A stretch of DNA of 64,000 bases from JACKDW01 sp964621785. GTDB lineage: Bacteria; Myxococcota_A; Polyangia; Nannocystales; Nannocystaceae. Positions within the stretch are counted from its first letter, which is position 1. Each line of letters starts with the position of its first letter. Shown here piece by piece: positions 24,895 through 33,566 of this stretch. The notes beneath the pieces were generated by a model that was not told where the DNA came from, searched no databases, and worked only from the letters and a program-made list of their open reading frames with translations. The translations under genes and the position numbers were made by a program. The stretch spans positions 15,118 to 79,117 of the forward strand of contig CAZUPD010000020.1 in NCBI GenBank assembly GCA_964621785.1, given 5' to 3'.

Positions 24895-25039
24895 ATACAT
24901 CCATCATATCTGTGTGACCTGCGTGTCTCACCGACTGCGCACCGACACATTTCCCCACCCCGCTGTGACAGTTCAGGCACCAATCCGGATGGACCTGTCC
25001 CTTAAGACTCGAACGATCACGCGACCTTGGGATCAACAA

Positions 25040-25068
25040 AACGGAACCTACCGGGGGTAGGCTCCGTT
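25040..25068 (-). terminator. Intrinsic terminator of the second von Willebrand A lipoprotein gene
   Basis: On the reverse strand AACGGA-G-CCTAC pairs with GTAGG-T-TCCGTT with one mismatch, then TTGTTG follows. It lies 65 bases after the stop codon at 25133. Confidence 0.65.
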
Positions 25069-25132
25069 CCAGCGCGGGGCTGCTCACAGCGGATGCATTT
25101 TCAGCGCGAAGTGATCTGTGGTCAGACGCGGG

Positions 25133-26833
25133 CTAGCCAACATCTGGGAGGCAGGCGAACTCGATCCCGACTTGGGCGTCGAAGTCCTGTTGGACCATCT
25201 CGCAGGTTTCGGGGCATAGGTGCATGACTTCATCGAGGATGTAAAAGCTGTTGTCGATACACTGTTCGGGTCCGTCGACCTGGACAAACGGAATCGTCTC
25301 GTTCATCCCCATCGGCGTGTAGTTGATGACGATCGAGTTTGGATCGAGTTCCTCCCCCTCGGGCGCTTCGGGGACTTTGAACTCGCAGGCGACTGCGGAT
25401 CCGGCAATGACCCCTTGAGCGATCGCCTGGAACACGGCGTCGTACGACGAGGTGTCACACAGGGGGAAGCGCAAGCCGTCGGTCAACACGCTGATGCCCT
25501 GGTGTCCTGTACCACTGTCGGCTGCAGTCGGGCAGGTGTTGGTGACGATCGGGTCCTGGGGTCCGTAGGGCTCAGACTGGGGATTGTTGTAACCCATCCC
25601 GGCGATCGAGTAGTACTGGTAGCGGCGTTTTTCCGAGCTTCCAAACTGCTCGGGGGACAGCTCCAACAACGCCTCGTCGAAGGCCTGTGCTGCCTGCGTC
25701 CCGTTGGCCGCGTTGTCTCCGTCGAAGAAATCTCCGCAGGCGATTCCGTCGTCGCTGATGCCGATGAACACCTTGTGGGCCTGCGGACGCAGCCACTGCG
25801 AATACCCGTCTTCGCCAAACTGGTCCTTGGCCGAGGTCGGAAAGTGGGAGAGCAGCTGGCACCACGCGTTGTGACTCTCGACTGGCACGCTGTAGTGGTA
25901 GAACTTGCCGGGGTTGTGGACCGGTTTTGACGGTGGATTGGCACACCCCCCTTCCGGAATCCCGCTCAGGGGTGCCTCCACACAAATGCTCTCCGGACCG
26001 TTGTAGTCGCCGTGCTCGCTCAGCATGATCACGCGGTAGTCGAGCCCGCTCTGCTCGATGATGTTGGCGAAGTTGATGTTGATGTTGTCTTGGACGCCCT
26101 TGATTTCGGCGCCCATGCTGCCCGAGTTGTCGATCGCGATGATGATGTCCACCGGGAGCACTTCGAGGGTCGCCTCGTGGGCTTGGGTGCCACAGGGTGA
26201 CGGCGGCAGGACGCAGGTGTTTTTACAGCCATCCTCGTTGTCGTCATTGCCATCGTCGCACTCCTCGTCCTCATCGACGATCCCGTCACCACAGGTTTGA
26301 ATCTTGCAATCGTTGGTACAGGCGTCGTAGTGGTCCTTGTTACCGTCGTCGCAGCCCTCGTCGGGTCCGACGAAGCCGTCGCCGCAGTAATTGAATGTAC
26401 AGTTATCCTTGCAGACACCGTTGTTGGAATTGAGCTCGCCGTCGTCGCAAATTTCGTCGGGTCCTTTGTCCCCGTCGCCACAGACGTTGATGATACATCC
26501 ATCGAGGCAGGTGCCGCCGGGACCGTTATGCGTCCCCTCGTCGCACTCTTCGCCTTCGTCGAGCTGACCGTCGCCACACATACCTTGCGGCTGCGGGTCC
26601 GGGGTGGTCGTGTCGGAGTCGGTGTCGAGCTCGGTATCCGAACCGCTGTCTTCCATTGCGTCAGTGTCGCTGTCGCTCTCGCTCTCGCTGGTTTCCGCGC
26701 CACTCAAAGAAGTGATGCCGATCCCTGCCGACTCCCCGGCCGACTCAAATACATCTTCCGGCTGCCCGCAGGCGTTGAATAGACCGAGGCCGAGTAGACC
26801 CAACCCCAAGGATTTCAAGTTTTTACGTTTCAT
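25133..26833 (-). CDS. von Willebrand A domain lipoprotein with myxobacterial Cys repeats (paralogue)
   Basis: A 566-residue paralogue of the neighbouring gene with the same order: signal peptide and lipobox (FNACGQ, Cys22), acidic Ser/Asp/Thr linker to about residue 83, four CGDGxxxxxEECDDG repeats, then a von Willebrand A domain with the metal motif DNSGS. The two proteins share long identical stretches, for example DNSGSMGAEI, FGEDGYSQWLRP-like and GTGHQG, from the A domain to the C-terminus, but their linkers are unrelated. ATG 26833 is the only good start. A TGTAC...GTACA dyad lies 49 bases upstream. Tandem duplication with free divergence of the linker is the simplest history. Confidence 0.85.
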   Translation of the reverse strand: MKRKNLKSLGLGLLGLGLFNACGQPEDVFESAGESAGIGITSLSGAETSESESDSDTDAMEDSGSDTELDTDSDTTTPDPQPQGMCGDGQLDEGEECDEGTHNGPGGTCLDGCIINVCGDGDKGPDEICDDGELNSNNGVCKDNCTFNYCGDGFVGPDEGCDDGNKDHYDACTNDCKIQTCGDGIVDEDEECDDGNDDNEDGCKNTCVLPPSPCGTQAHEATLEVLPVDIIIAIDNSGSMGAEIKGVQDNININFANIIEQSGLDYRVIMLSEHGDYNGPESICVEAPLSGIPEGGCANPPSKPVHNPGKFYHYSVPVESHNAWCQLLSHFPTSAKDQFGEDGYSQWLRPQAHKVFIGISDDGIACGDFFDGDNAANGTQAAQAFDEALLELSPEQFGSSEKRRYQYYSIAGMGYNNPQSEPYGPQDPIVTNTCPTAADSGTGHQGISVLTDGLRFPLCDTSSYDAVFQAIAQGVIAGSAVACEFKVPEAPEGEELDPNSIVINYTPMGMNETIPFVQVDGPEQCIDNSFYILDEVMHLCPETCEMVQQDFDAQVGIEFACLPDVG

Positions 26834-27107
26834 CTCGTTACCGTTTCACAAAACCGCAACCCCAATAGTCGGGTGCTGCGTTGTACGTGCCTTCTGTACA
26901 TCAAGTGACCCTACTTCGCGCTCCAATTGCCCAATCGTGCGTGCGTCGTCGCGCGACGCACGTCCGGTCTCGACCGATGCGGCCGATTGGTACCGAGGCG
27001 CGTATGGCCCGTGCCGGGCGGTTCACAACTCGACCGGGCTTCAAAATCGATTGTATCTCAATCTATTTTGATTGTTCCTACATGTATTTGTCACCGCACC
27101 GAACCAC
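26834..27107. other. Spacer between tolB terminator and von Willebrand A gene
   Basis: No gene is visible in these 274 bases. The right-hand part near the 26833 start holds the dyad at 26882-26900. The left part is AT-rich, with TTGTATCTCAATC near 27050 and CATGTATTTGTC near 27080, both relatives of the TGTA-type words seen across the window. Confidence 0.4.
26882..26900. promoter_or_regulatory. TGTAC-N9-GTACA dyad upstream of a lipoprotein gene
   Basis: TGTAC and GTACA flank nine bases; the element begins 49 bases before the start at 26833. Position matches those of the palindromes before other lipoprotein genes, but the half-site differs (TGTAC rather than ACATGTC). Confidence 0.35.
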
Positions 27108-27139
27108 AAAAAAACCTGGCGCTGAGGCCAGGTTTTTTT
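27108..27139 (-). terminator. Strong intrinsic terminator of tolB
   Basis: AAAAAAACCTGG (27108-27119) pairs with CCAGGTTTTTTT (27128-27139) around eight bases, giving a GC core flanked by A and T runs. It stands 14 bases after the tolB stop and could work in both directions. Confidence 0.85.
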
Positions 27140-27153
27140 GGACAGAGCCGGAA

Positions 27154-28422
27154 CTAGTAGGCCTTCGGGCCCCAGTCGGGGGTCGAACCGGCTTTGATGA
27201 TCTGGACCTGGTTGTTGCCCTGTTCGTTGGCGACATAGACCCCGCCGCGCGTCGACTGGAACGCAATCATGCGGCCGTCGGGGCTCCATGTCGGGGAAAG
27301 GTTGCGCCCTGGGTTTTGCGTGAGCCGGGTGAGCTTGCCGGAACGGACGTCGACGGCGAACACGTCGTAGCGGTTGGAGGAGTCGCGGCCCGAGTAGGCG
27401 ACCAGGTTGGCGAGCGCTCCAGCACCGGGGTTCCAGTCGGGGCTTTGATTGTAGCTGCCCTTGGTAGTGAGACGCTTGGCACCGCTGCCGTTGGCGCCCA
27501 TGCGGAACACCTGGGGCCCACCGTTGCGGTTGGAGACGAACGCGAGCTGGCTGCTGCCCGGGTTCCAACTCGGCGATCCGTCGATGGCCTTGTTGTTGGT
27601 CAGACGGGCCTTGATGTTGCCGCTGGGGTCGAGGGCGTAGATCTCGGAGTTGCCGTCCTTGGTCAGCGTGAGGGCGATGCTCGCCCCGTTGGGGCTCATG
27701 GTGCCGCCCAAGTTGAGGCCGGGGTACTTGGAGATCCGCGAGGCTGCTCCACCGTTGCTCATCCACAGATCGGGATTGCGCTTGGCGTAGCTGGTGAACA
27801 ACACCTGGCCACCGGGTCCGATGCTCGGGAGGATGTTGAGCGAACGGTTGTTGGTGATCGAAGCCGGAGCCTCGCCGTTCATCTCGACGGTGTACACGTT
27901 CTTGCTGACCGTGGGGCTGCGCCGGGTCCGAACGAAGGCGATCCGCGAACCGAAGACACCAGGGATTTTGGTGTAGTAGTTGACGATGTCGTTCATGAAC
28001 CGGTTGGCGGCCTTGTTGGGGTCGTTGCCGGGATAGCCCTTGGACAACAGCGGACGGTTGCCCCGCGCTGTCTCGTAGAGCTGGAACTTGACTTGGGCGC
28101 CAACTTGGGTCGAGAGGATCACAGCGTCGACACCGATGTCGTTCCAACCTTTGGCGTCGAACCGCGTGGCCCGGACGAGCGCGGCCGGAATACTCTTGCG
28201 GGGAACGACTTCAAAACCGCTGGAGATGGTCGCGTTCTTGCGGAGGATGTCGCCGAGTCGACCACTGGCCGGAACGGCGAGGCGGAGAAGACGGGTGTTC
28301 CCGCCTAAGTCGACGCCCTGGTCCGGAGCCGCGTTGACGACGGCGGGGCCGTGGCCGGCGTAGAACGCCCCGGCCATTAGGAGAGCTGCGAGAATTGAGG
28401 TGCCGAGCAACGTACGCTTCAT
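27154..28422 (-). CDS. tolB: TolB-like periplasmic beta-propeller protein
   Basis: A 422-residue periplasmic protein. ATG 28422 gives a signal peptide (MKRTLLGTSILAALLMAGAFYAG) cleaved near VNAA. The N-terminal domain (about 40-180) has the TolB pattern of RLAVPASG, DILRKN and WNDIGVDAVILSTQV, and the C-terminal propeller has repeated WSPDG/WNPG-type units: NILPSIGPGG, GGTMSPNGASIALT, GSPSWNPGSSQLAFVS, QSPDWNPGAG and LSPTWSPDGRMIAFQS. TolB links the Tol motor to Pal in the outer membrane and helps keep the envelope intact during division. The TolQ/TolR/TolA-like genes lie just upstream on the same strand, separated by a small opposite-strand gene. ACATGTATGG lies 45 bases before the start. 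Confidence 0.88.
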   Translation of the reverse strand: MKRTLLGTSILAALLMAGAFYAGHGPAVVNAAPDQGVDLGGNTRLLRLAVPASGRLGDILRKNATISSGFEVVPRKSIPAALVRATRFDAKGWNDIGVDAVILSTQVGAQVKFQLYETARGNRPLLSKGYPGNDPNKAANRFMNDIVNYYTKIPGVFGSRIAFVRTRRSPTVSKNVYTVEMNGEAPASITNNRSLNILPSIGPGGQVLFTSYAKRNPDLWMSNGGAASRISKYPGLNLGGTMSPNGASIALTLTKDGNSEIYALDPSGNIKARLTNNKAIDGSPSWNPGSSQLAFVSNRNGGPQVFRMGANGSGAKRLTTKGSYNQSPDWNPGAGALANLVAYSGRDSSNRYDVFAVDVRSGKLTRLTQNPGRNLSPTWSPDGRMIAFQSTRGGVYVANEQGNNQVQIIKAGSTPDWGPKAY

Positions 28423-28721
28423 GGTGGATGCCTCAGGGGTCTGTGCCACAGAGAGTCGAGCAACCATACATGTCCGTCGACGCGGGGGAAAGTCCCTGAA
28501 AGATTGTCCACAGGTGGGGCATTATTGAGCTTATTCAGCGCACTTCACGGGCGAATCGCCCCCCCGCGGGCTCACTCGCTTGGATTCCGCAAAGCTCCAC
28601 AACCTTTGCCACAGGCCCGCTCGCAGGTGTGACGCAAGCTTGAAGGGCCCGTCACAGGAAACTGCCACGCTCTCTTCGGGGCCGCGCGTCCAGACCGACG
28701 CTTCCGACCCCGGAGGTACAG
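28423..28721. other. Divergent promoter region of tolB and a small gene
   Basis: These 299 bases separate two divergent genes and hold no convincing frame. The tolB side contains ACATGTATGG on the reverse strand near 28467-28476, similar in position to the dyads before several lipoprotein genes. Confidence 0.35.
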
Positions 28722-28958
28722 ATGGATACGAACGATCGTGAGAGGGTGGAGGCGTACCGGGTGGTGTGGGATCTCGACAACCACAACGGTGGCTTGGTGT
28801 TGGTGTTGCAAAAAGATCGCGTGTTCCACCGCATCCACGCGCCGGCGCAGCTGCAGATGCTCGTCGACCTGCTGCGCAACGAACAACCGATCTTTTACGA
28901 CCACCGCCGCAAGTTGCTGCAGACCGCGGACGAGCCGGTGGGTGAGTACGACGGATGA
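28722..28958 (+). CDS. Small protein of unknown function
   Basis: A 78-residue soluble protein with a good ribosome site (GGAGG, eight bases before ATG 28722). It begins MDTNDRERVEAYRVVWDLDN, then has a beta-type stretch (GGLVLVLQKDRVFHRIH) and a helical part (QLQMLVDLLRNEQPIFYD). No signal, membrane segment or known domain is visible. It is placed between tolB and the TolA-like gene on the opposite strand. The strong start and end before a bidirectional terminator support a real gene. Confidence 0.6.
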   Translation: MDTNDRERVEAYRVVWDLDNHNGGLVLVLQKDRVFHRIHAPAQLQMLVDLLRNEQPIFYDHRRKLLQTADEPVGEYDG

Positions 28959-29022
28959 TTTTTAGCAGGTAGGCACCCTTTTTATTGTATCAACATGTTG
29001 ATTCGTCTGCCGTTTGAACGCA

Positions 29023-29048
29023 AAACGGCGCCCGCGAAGGCGCCATTT
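29023..29048. terminator. Bidirectional hairpin between convergent genes
   Basis: GGCGCC (29027-29032) pairs with GGCGCC (29039-29044); after a C/A mismatch the stem extends by AAA/TTT. It lies between the stop at 28958 (forward) and the stop at 29068 (reverse) and can serve both. The palindrome ATCAACATGTTGAT lies just before it at 28989-29002. Confidence 0.6.
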
Positions 29049-29067
29049 CGGTTGTATACACATATTG

Positions 29068-29904
29068 CTAGCGAACCCGGCGGTTGCTCCCGTAGGAGAA
29101 AATGTACGGGATCCGCTTGCAACCGCCTTTGAGCTGTTTGGCCACGGCTGCTGGGGGCGAGGGAATTTTGACCCGCTTGACCTCGTTGACGATCCCGAAG
29201 TCGTAGCCCTTGTCGCCCGTGGAGCTCTTGGGTTGGACGGCGCTGATCGTTCCGTTGGCGCAGATCGTGATGCGGAACTTTAATGTGCCTGGCTTGCCCG
29301 CACCCGCGTAGGACGGTGGCTTGATCCCGTTGAGTGCACCGATGACGGCGGTCGCCCAGGGGTCGCCATCTTTGGCCATGTCCGACCAGCCGTTGGGGCC
29401 GGCGAACGGATCGCCCGGGAGCTCTTTGACCGTTGGCGGGTCTTTGTGGGGCGTATTGCTATCTTGGTTTTTCTTGGCCTTTTTGGCGTTCTTCTTATTC
29501 GGGTCTGGCTTTTCGGTGCTCTTGGTCTTTTCTTTTTTCGGCTTTTTTTCCTCGGGTGGCGGCTCGACCTTTTTCTCTTCTTTGGTCACCGATTCTTCGG
29601 TGGCCATCTCTTCGGCGACCGTCTCCTCGACGATGATCTTCTCGGGCAGCTCCTTGGGATCGAGCTTGGGTCCCTTGCGCACCAACTCGCCGGGTAGAAA
29701 CTCCATCTCGAGTTCGTCGTCCTCGACCTCGGCGTTGGCATCTCCTGCGGCCATCAGGCTGATGACGAGCACGGTGCTGCTGAGCAACATGCCCAAAAAG
29801 CCCCCGACCATGGCCAACGGGTTGCGGAAGATGTCGGCGATATCGCGGAAAACCGATGCGAAGGGGGCAAAAACGGCGGGTAAGCTGCGGATCGGTTTAG
29901 CCAT
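29068..29904 (-). CDS. TolA/TonB-like energy-transducing protein
   Basis: A 278-residue inner-membrane protein. After a short cytoplasmic part, one membrane helix lies at about residues 32-55 (MVGGFLGMLLSSTVLVISLMA). Residues 60-170 form a long charged linker with Pro/Lys/Glu repeats (EKKVEPPPEEKKPKKEKTKS), typical of TolA or TonB proteins that must span the periplasm. The C-terminal 80 residues (GTLKFRITICANGTISAVQP and IPSPPAAVAKQL) resemble the small TonB/TolA C-terminal domain. It follows the ExbD/TolR-like and ExbB/TolQ-like genes in an operon, with GAGGAG upstream of the ATG. TolA role is inferred from order and the nearby tolB. Confidence 0.75.
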   Translation of the reverse strand: MAKPIRSLPAVFAPFASVFRDIADIFRNPLAMVGGFLGMLLSSTVLVISLMAAGDANAEVEDDELEMEFLPGELVRKGPKLDPKELPEKIIVEETVAEEMATEESVTKEEKKVEPPPEEKKPKKEKTKSTEKPDPNKKNAKKAKKNQDSNTPHKDPPTVKELPGDPFAGPNGWSDMAKDGDPWATAVIGALNGIKPPSYAGAGKPGTLKFRITICANGTISAVQPKSSTGDKGYDFGIVNEVKRVKIPSPPAAVAKQLKGGCKRIPYIFSYGSNRRVR

Positions 29905-29988
29905 GTTTGTCTCCTCGGTTCGTAAACGACGGCCGCGGCGATTTGGCCTGATTCGCCAGACGGTTTACGCCAGCGCTACATTCGGCCG

Positions 29989-30432
29989 TTATTTTCCGCG
30001 CTTGAAGTTGGGGTCGGTGATAAATCCGACCTTGCTCACCTCAGCCTTGCGCAGCGCTACCAGCACATCAAGGACTTTTTCGTAGGGGACGTTGACGTCG
30101 CCCTGGATGAACGCTCGGCCGTCGGTTTTGAGCTTTTCGTTGGCGCTGAGCTCGGTCGCCATCTGCTCGGGTTTGTCCGACAGTGGTGTTGAGCCCATGA
30201 AGACCTGACCCTTGGCGTCGACCGAAATCACCGACAGCTCAAACTCGGCCTCTTCGATGCTGTTGGCCTTGGCCTTGGGGATCTCGAGACCAACATCTTC
30301 TTTGGGGGTCATCAACGGGGTCGAGACCATGAACATGATCAGCAGACAGAACATCACGTCGACCAGCGAGGTGACGTTGATGGCGGCGACCGGCCCGCCC
30401 TCATTCAATCCGTCTTCGATGTACTTGGACAT
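29989..30432 (-). CDS. ExbD/TolR family biopolymer transport protein
   Basis: A 147-residue protein with one N-terminal membrane helix and a periplasmic domain. The helix NVTSLVDVMFCLLIMFMVST contains the conserved proton-path Asp25. The periplasmic part has the usual TPLMTPKEDVGLEIPKA start and a C-terminal KVLDVLVALRKAEVSKVGF segment. Together with the TolQ/ExbB-like channel it forms a proton-driven motor that powers a TolA/TonB-like protein. It lies 18 bases after the channel gene and 84 before the TolA-like one, all on the reverse strand. Context with tolB and TolA-like genes favours TolR over ExbD. Confidence 0.88.
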   Translation of the reverse strand: MSKYIEDGLNEGGPVAAINVTSLVDVMFCLLIMFMVSTPLMTPKEDVGLEIPKAKANSIEEAEFELSVISVDAKGQVFMGSTPLSDKPEQMATELSANEKLKTDGRAFIQGDVNVPYEKVLDVLVALRKAEVSKVGFITDPNFKRGK

Positions 30433-30450
30433 GACCCGAAGTTGTCCGAC

Positions 30451-31170
30451 CTAGAAGAAGTGACGCTTGACGATGTTGAGGTAGTCGTTGCTAAACGTCG
30501 CCATCTCGGCGCCCAACACCTTGAGGCGGCGGTTGAAGTAGTTGAAGGCAACCACGCTGGGAATAGCGCTGGCGAGGGCCAGGGCGGTGGTGACCAGCGC
30601 TTCGGCGATCGGCTGCGAGACCGTCGCGAGGTCGGCCTGGCCCTGGGCGGCGATATTGAGGAAGGCTTCCATGATGCCCCAGACGGTCCCAAACAGACCG
30701 ATGAACGGGGCGGTTGCACCGACGGTGGCGAGGAACGGCAGCAGGTTTTCCAGCTTGGTCATCTCGCTGACGCGGGCGCGGGCGAGGGCACGTTCGACGT
30801 TTTCGATGCCGTCCATTTTCTCGTGCATCGTCCCCGCCGCCGGCTGGTCGGACTTCTTTTTAACCTTGGAAAGCTCGACATAACCCGCGGCAAACATCGC
30901 CGCGATCGGGCTGTAGGTGAGCTTCTGCGCCGACTGATAGATTTCGTCGAGGCGTTTGCTCTCCCAAAACCTGTCGAGGAACGCGATCGACTGCGACTGT
31001 GCCTGACTGACGTGAACCATCTTGTAGAAGATCACGAACAGCGACAGCGCCACAAGTGCGAGCAGCAGAAGCACGACGACCAACACGATGCCCTGCGAGG
31101 AAAACAGCAGCGTTCCGATGTCGACCGCCCCGAGCAGACCCGGACTTGAGACCAGTTGCAACGTCAGCAC
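30451..31170 (-). CDS. TolQ/ExbB/MotA family proton channel protein
   Basis: A 239-residue inner-membrane protein with three helices. The first is at about 27-52 (GIVLVVVLLLLALVALSLFVIF). The large cytoplasmic loop runs from about 55-145. The other two, near 145-170 (LLPFLATVGATAPFIGLFGTV) and 185-210 (PIAEALVTTALALASAIPSVV), carry the ATVGATAPFIGLFGTVWG signature of the MotA/TolQ/ExbB family. It forms the stator with the TolR/ExbD-like protein encoded next. The start is GTG 31170; no ATG lies close by. First gene of the operon that ends with the TolA-like protein. Confidence 0.88.
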   Translation of the reverse strand: MLTLQLVSSPGLLGAVDIGTLLFSSQGIVLVVVLLLLALVALSLFVIFYKMVHVSQAQSQSIAFLDRFWESKRLDEIYQSAQKLTYSPIAAMFAAGYVELSKVKKKSDQPAAGTMHEKMDGIENVERALARARVSEMTKLENLLPFLATVGATAPFIGLFGTVWGIMEAFLNIAAQGQADLATVSQPIAEALVTTALALASAIPSVVAFNYFNRRLKVLGAEMATFSNDYLNIVKRHFF

Positions 31171-31357
31171 GGCCGCAGGCTACACGCGTCGCGCCCGGGG
31201 CGTCAACGCAATCGAGAGGTTCAAACCGTGCGCAACCAGTGGCCAGGGGCGCCGACCTCGGACCGTACATTCGCTGGTTCTGATGTATCTTGGGGACGTG
31301 CTTCGCCGCCTGTGGTGTGACTTGCGTGCCGTCTGTGCAAAAGGGCCGACCCGGCGG

Positions 31358-31930
31358 ATGGCTCGACTCGCGGGATTGCTCGCCTCGGTGTGTGCCTGCA
31401 ACACAACCGAAGGTCAGGTCGAGCTACACTGGGCGTTTCTCGACCGCGACAGCTCCCCGGTGGTGCCCGGCAACTCCCTCACCCTCCCGGACACCTGCTC
31501 GCTGTTGGGCACGTTCGATGAAGAGATCGGGGCCACTCGCTACGCGCTCGAAGTTGTGCTCAACATCTGCCTGCCCGAGTGTGCTGCCGGTTGCGACGAC
31601 CCTGCGTGCCAGGTCATCGACCCACAGGTGTTTTCCTGCGAGACCACGCGGGCGACCCTCGATGTCCCTTCGCGCGACGAGCCGTATGTGTTCAGCTCCC
31701 GCGTCGTCGCCCGCCAAAGCGACGCCGAGACCTGCACTTGCGCCCTCACCAGCGCCTGTGTCGCAACCCCCGGCGCCCGCCAGCGCAAGGTCACCGCCGG
31801 GCTTGTCACCGATCTTCAAGTGCAGCAGTTGGTGTTGACGACCCTCGACTTTGCCGAGGACTTCGACGCCAACCGCGACCTGCACCTCGATCTCGCCACC
31901 TGTTGCGAGTCGACCCCGGTTTGCGAGTGA
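31358..31930 (+). CDS. Cys-rich lipoprotein of unknown function
   Basis: A 190-residue predicted lipoprotein. I choose ATG 31358 because it gives a compact signal (MARLAGLLASVCAC) with the lipobox; ATG 31283 would add 25 residues including several Arg. After the anchor, residues 15-40 are beta-like (GQVELHWAFLDRDSSPVV). About 14 cysteines follow in paired spacings (CLPECAAGCDDPAC, CTCALTSAC, TCC), probably disulfides. No domain is recognised. The next gene, 161 bases on, encodes another lipoprotein that begins with a similar module (FEMRWQLPPE). It is divergent from the TolQ-like gene. Confidence 0.6.
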   Translation: MARLAGLLASVCACNTTEGQVELHWAFLDRDSSPVVPGNSLTLPDTCSLLGTFDEEIGATRYALEVVLNICLPECAAGCDDPACQVIDPQVFSCETTRATLDVPSRDEPYVFSSRVVARQSDAETCTCALTSACVATPGARQRKVTAGLVTDLQVQQLVLTTLDFAEDFDANRDLHLDLATCCESTPVCE

Positions 31931-32090
31931 TCGGCCCGGCGACAGAAACGACGGCTCAAACGCCCAACGTTCACCTCCATCGCTATTTCAATATAGATCG
32001 GGCCTGTTTGTGAGATCTCGGAGGTCAAGTCGCGGCGATTGTGTCGGTCGATCTTGCGAAGTTCGTCCGCGGACTGCTAGACCGCTCCCC

Positions 32091-33539
32091 ATGCTCGCAA
32101 CCCTGCACCCGCGTCGCCGCACTGGTTCGGCCATGGTCATGACCGTTGCGTGTGTGCTCGCCGGCTGTAGCGACCGACCGAGTTTTGAGATGCGGTGGCA
32201 ACTTCCGCCCGAAGCGGGTGCCGAAGCGGTCGACCTCACCTCGCCGGTCCAATGCTCCGCGGTCGGGATCGGCCAGATCCGGGTCTCGAGCCTGCAAGAC
32301 GGCGTCACTGTCGATACCCGGACATTCCCCTGTTACCCGTCCGAGTTTGCCGACGACGGGCTGGTGCCCGGGCCCGAGCTCGAAGACGGTACCTACCGGA
32401 TCGAGTTTGAACCCCTGAGCCATGCCGGGGGCACATTTACCGATGTCGCACCGACCACCCGCGAACTCACAGTCTCGGGAACGGCGGTCGCCCTGACCGA
32501 CATTGAAATCGTCGTTCCGCCGCAGTGTGCCGATGGGATCGACAACGATGTCGACGGCCTAGTCGACGCCCACGACCCGAGCTGCCTGTTGCCGGAGTCG
32601 CGCGAGGATCTCGACACCTCACTCACCACCTTTGTCGTCAGCCAACAACTGCTCGGTGGCTACACGAGGTGTTCGGCCGTCGACATCGCCGAGTTCCAGC
32701 TCGAATTTTTAGATGGTGATACACCGATTCGTACGCCGGCATCCGTCGACTGCGTCCGCGTAGGTACGATCCCCGTGAGCGTCCAACTTCCACCGGCGGC
32801 CAATTGCACGAGCGACTGCTACACCTGGCGACTGACGGCCGTCGACTACCAGGGCAACGCCCTCACCCAGCCTCGGATCGGCACCTTTGCCGTCACCCCC
32901 GAAAAAAACGATCTCATCCCGCTCGACGCCACGCTCGTCGGCGACGATTTCGTCGAACCGATCAGCTCTCCATTGGCGTTCTCGGTCTCGTTTAAGAGCA
33001 ACGACGCATCGTTCGCACGCTCGTGTCAGCCCAACAACCAAGATTATGCCGGCATCCTCGAAGTCACCGGCATTGAGCTGACGTTTTTTGACGAAAATCT
33101 CAACGAAATTCCGCTCAACGATGGTGATGGCGAACCGTTTGCCGACACCTGCCCGGCCGCGCCGCTCGCTTCCGAAGAGGTGTCGCCATGGGGTTCCTAC
33201 TTCGTCGGGGTGAAAGGACTCGCCGGCGATGAGGTCTGTTTCTCCAACCTCGATAACCCCGCGCCTCTTGGTGCACATACAACAGAGAGTATCGTCGTCC
33301 CGCGGGCCATGGGCATCATCCCCGACGCCTGTGTCGACTGCCACGAGGACGCCGACTGCGGTGCGTGTACCGAGTGTTGTGTCGGCGGTATCTGCCGCAA
33401 ACCCACGCCGTGTGCCAAGGATGCCGACTGCGGCGACTGCGAAAATTGCTGTATCAACAATTCGTGCAAAACCCTGTGCGTACAGGATGCTGACTGTGGT
33501 GCCTGTGAAAACTGTTGTGAAAACGGCTTTTGCAAGTAA
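32091..33539 (+). CDS. Lipoprotein with Cys-repeat tail
   Basis: A 482-residue predicted lipoprotein. ATG 32091 gives a signal ending at ACVLAGC (Cys26); the open frame upstream is longer but lacks a signal. Residues 30-150 and 200-400 are beta-rich and contain paired cysteines; DGIDNDVDGLVDAHDPSC near residue 145 is a calcium-loop-like motif found in many secreted myxobacterial proteins. The last 70 residues contain three copies of a DADCGxCxxCC unit, each with about six cysteines. It may be an external binding protein; no enzyme is recognised. It is followed after 27 bases by an unknown gene on the same strand. A TGCACATACA copy of the dispersed word lies at 33272-33281. Confidence 0.7.
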   Translation: MLATLHPRRRTGSAMVMTVACVLAGCSDRPSFEMRWQLPPEAGAEAVDLTSPVQCSAVGIGQIRVSSLQDGVTVDTRTFPCYPSEFADDGLVPGPELEDGTYRIEFEPLSHAGGTFTDVAPTTRELTVSGTAVALTDIEIVVPPQCADGIDNDVDGLVDAHDPSCLLPESREDLDTSLTTFVVSQQLLGGYTRCSAVDIAEFQLEFLDGDTPIRTPASVDCVRVGTIPVSVQLPPAANCTSDCYTWRLTAVDYQGNALTQPRIGTFAVTPEKNDLIPLDATLVGDDFVEPISSPLAFSVSFKSNDASFARSCQPNNQDYAGILEVTGIELTFFDENLNEIPLNDGDGEPFADTCPAAPLASEEVSPWGSYFVGVKGLAGDEVCFSNLDNPAPLGAHTTESIVVPRAMGIIPDACVDCHEDADCGACTECCVGGICRKPTPCAKDADCGDCENCCINNSCKTLCVQDADCGACENCCENGFCK

Positions 33540-33566
33540 CCCGCCTACCAAAACAGGCCCTTCGTT

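Noticed and set aside
26881..28308. Forward frame of 475 residues opposite tolB
   Set aside because: TolB motifs and a strong terminator support the reverse strand; the forward frame has no recognisable domain.
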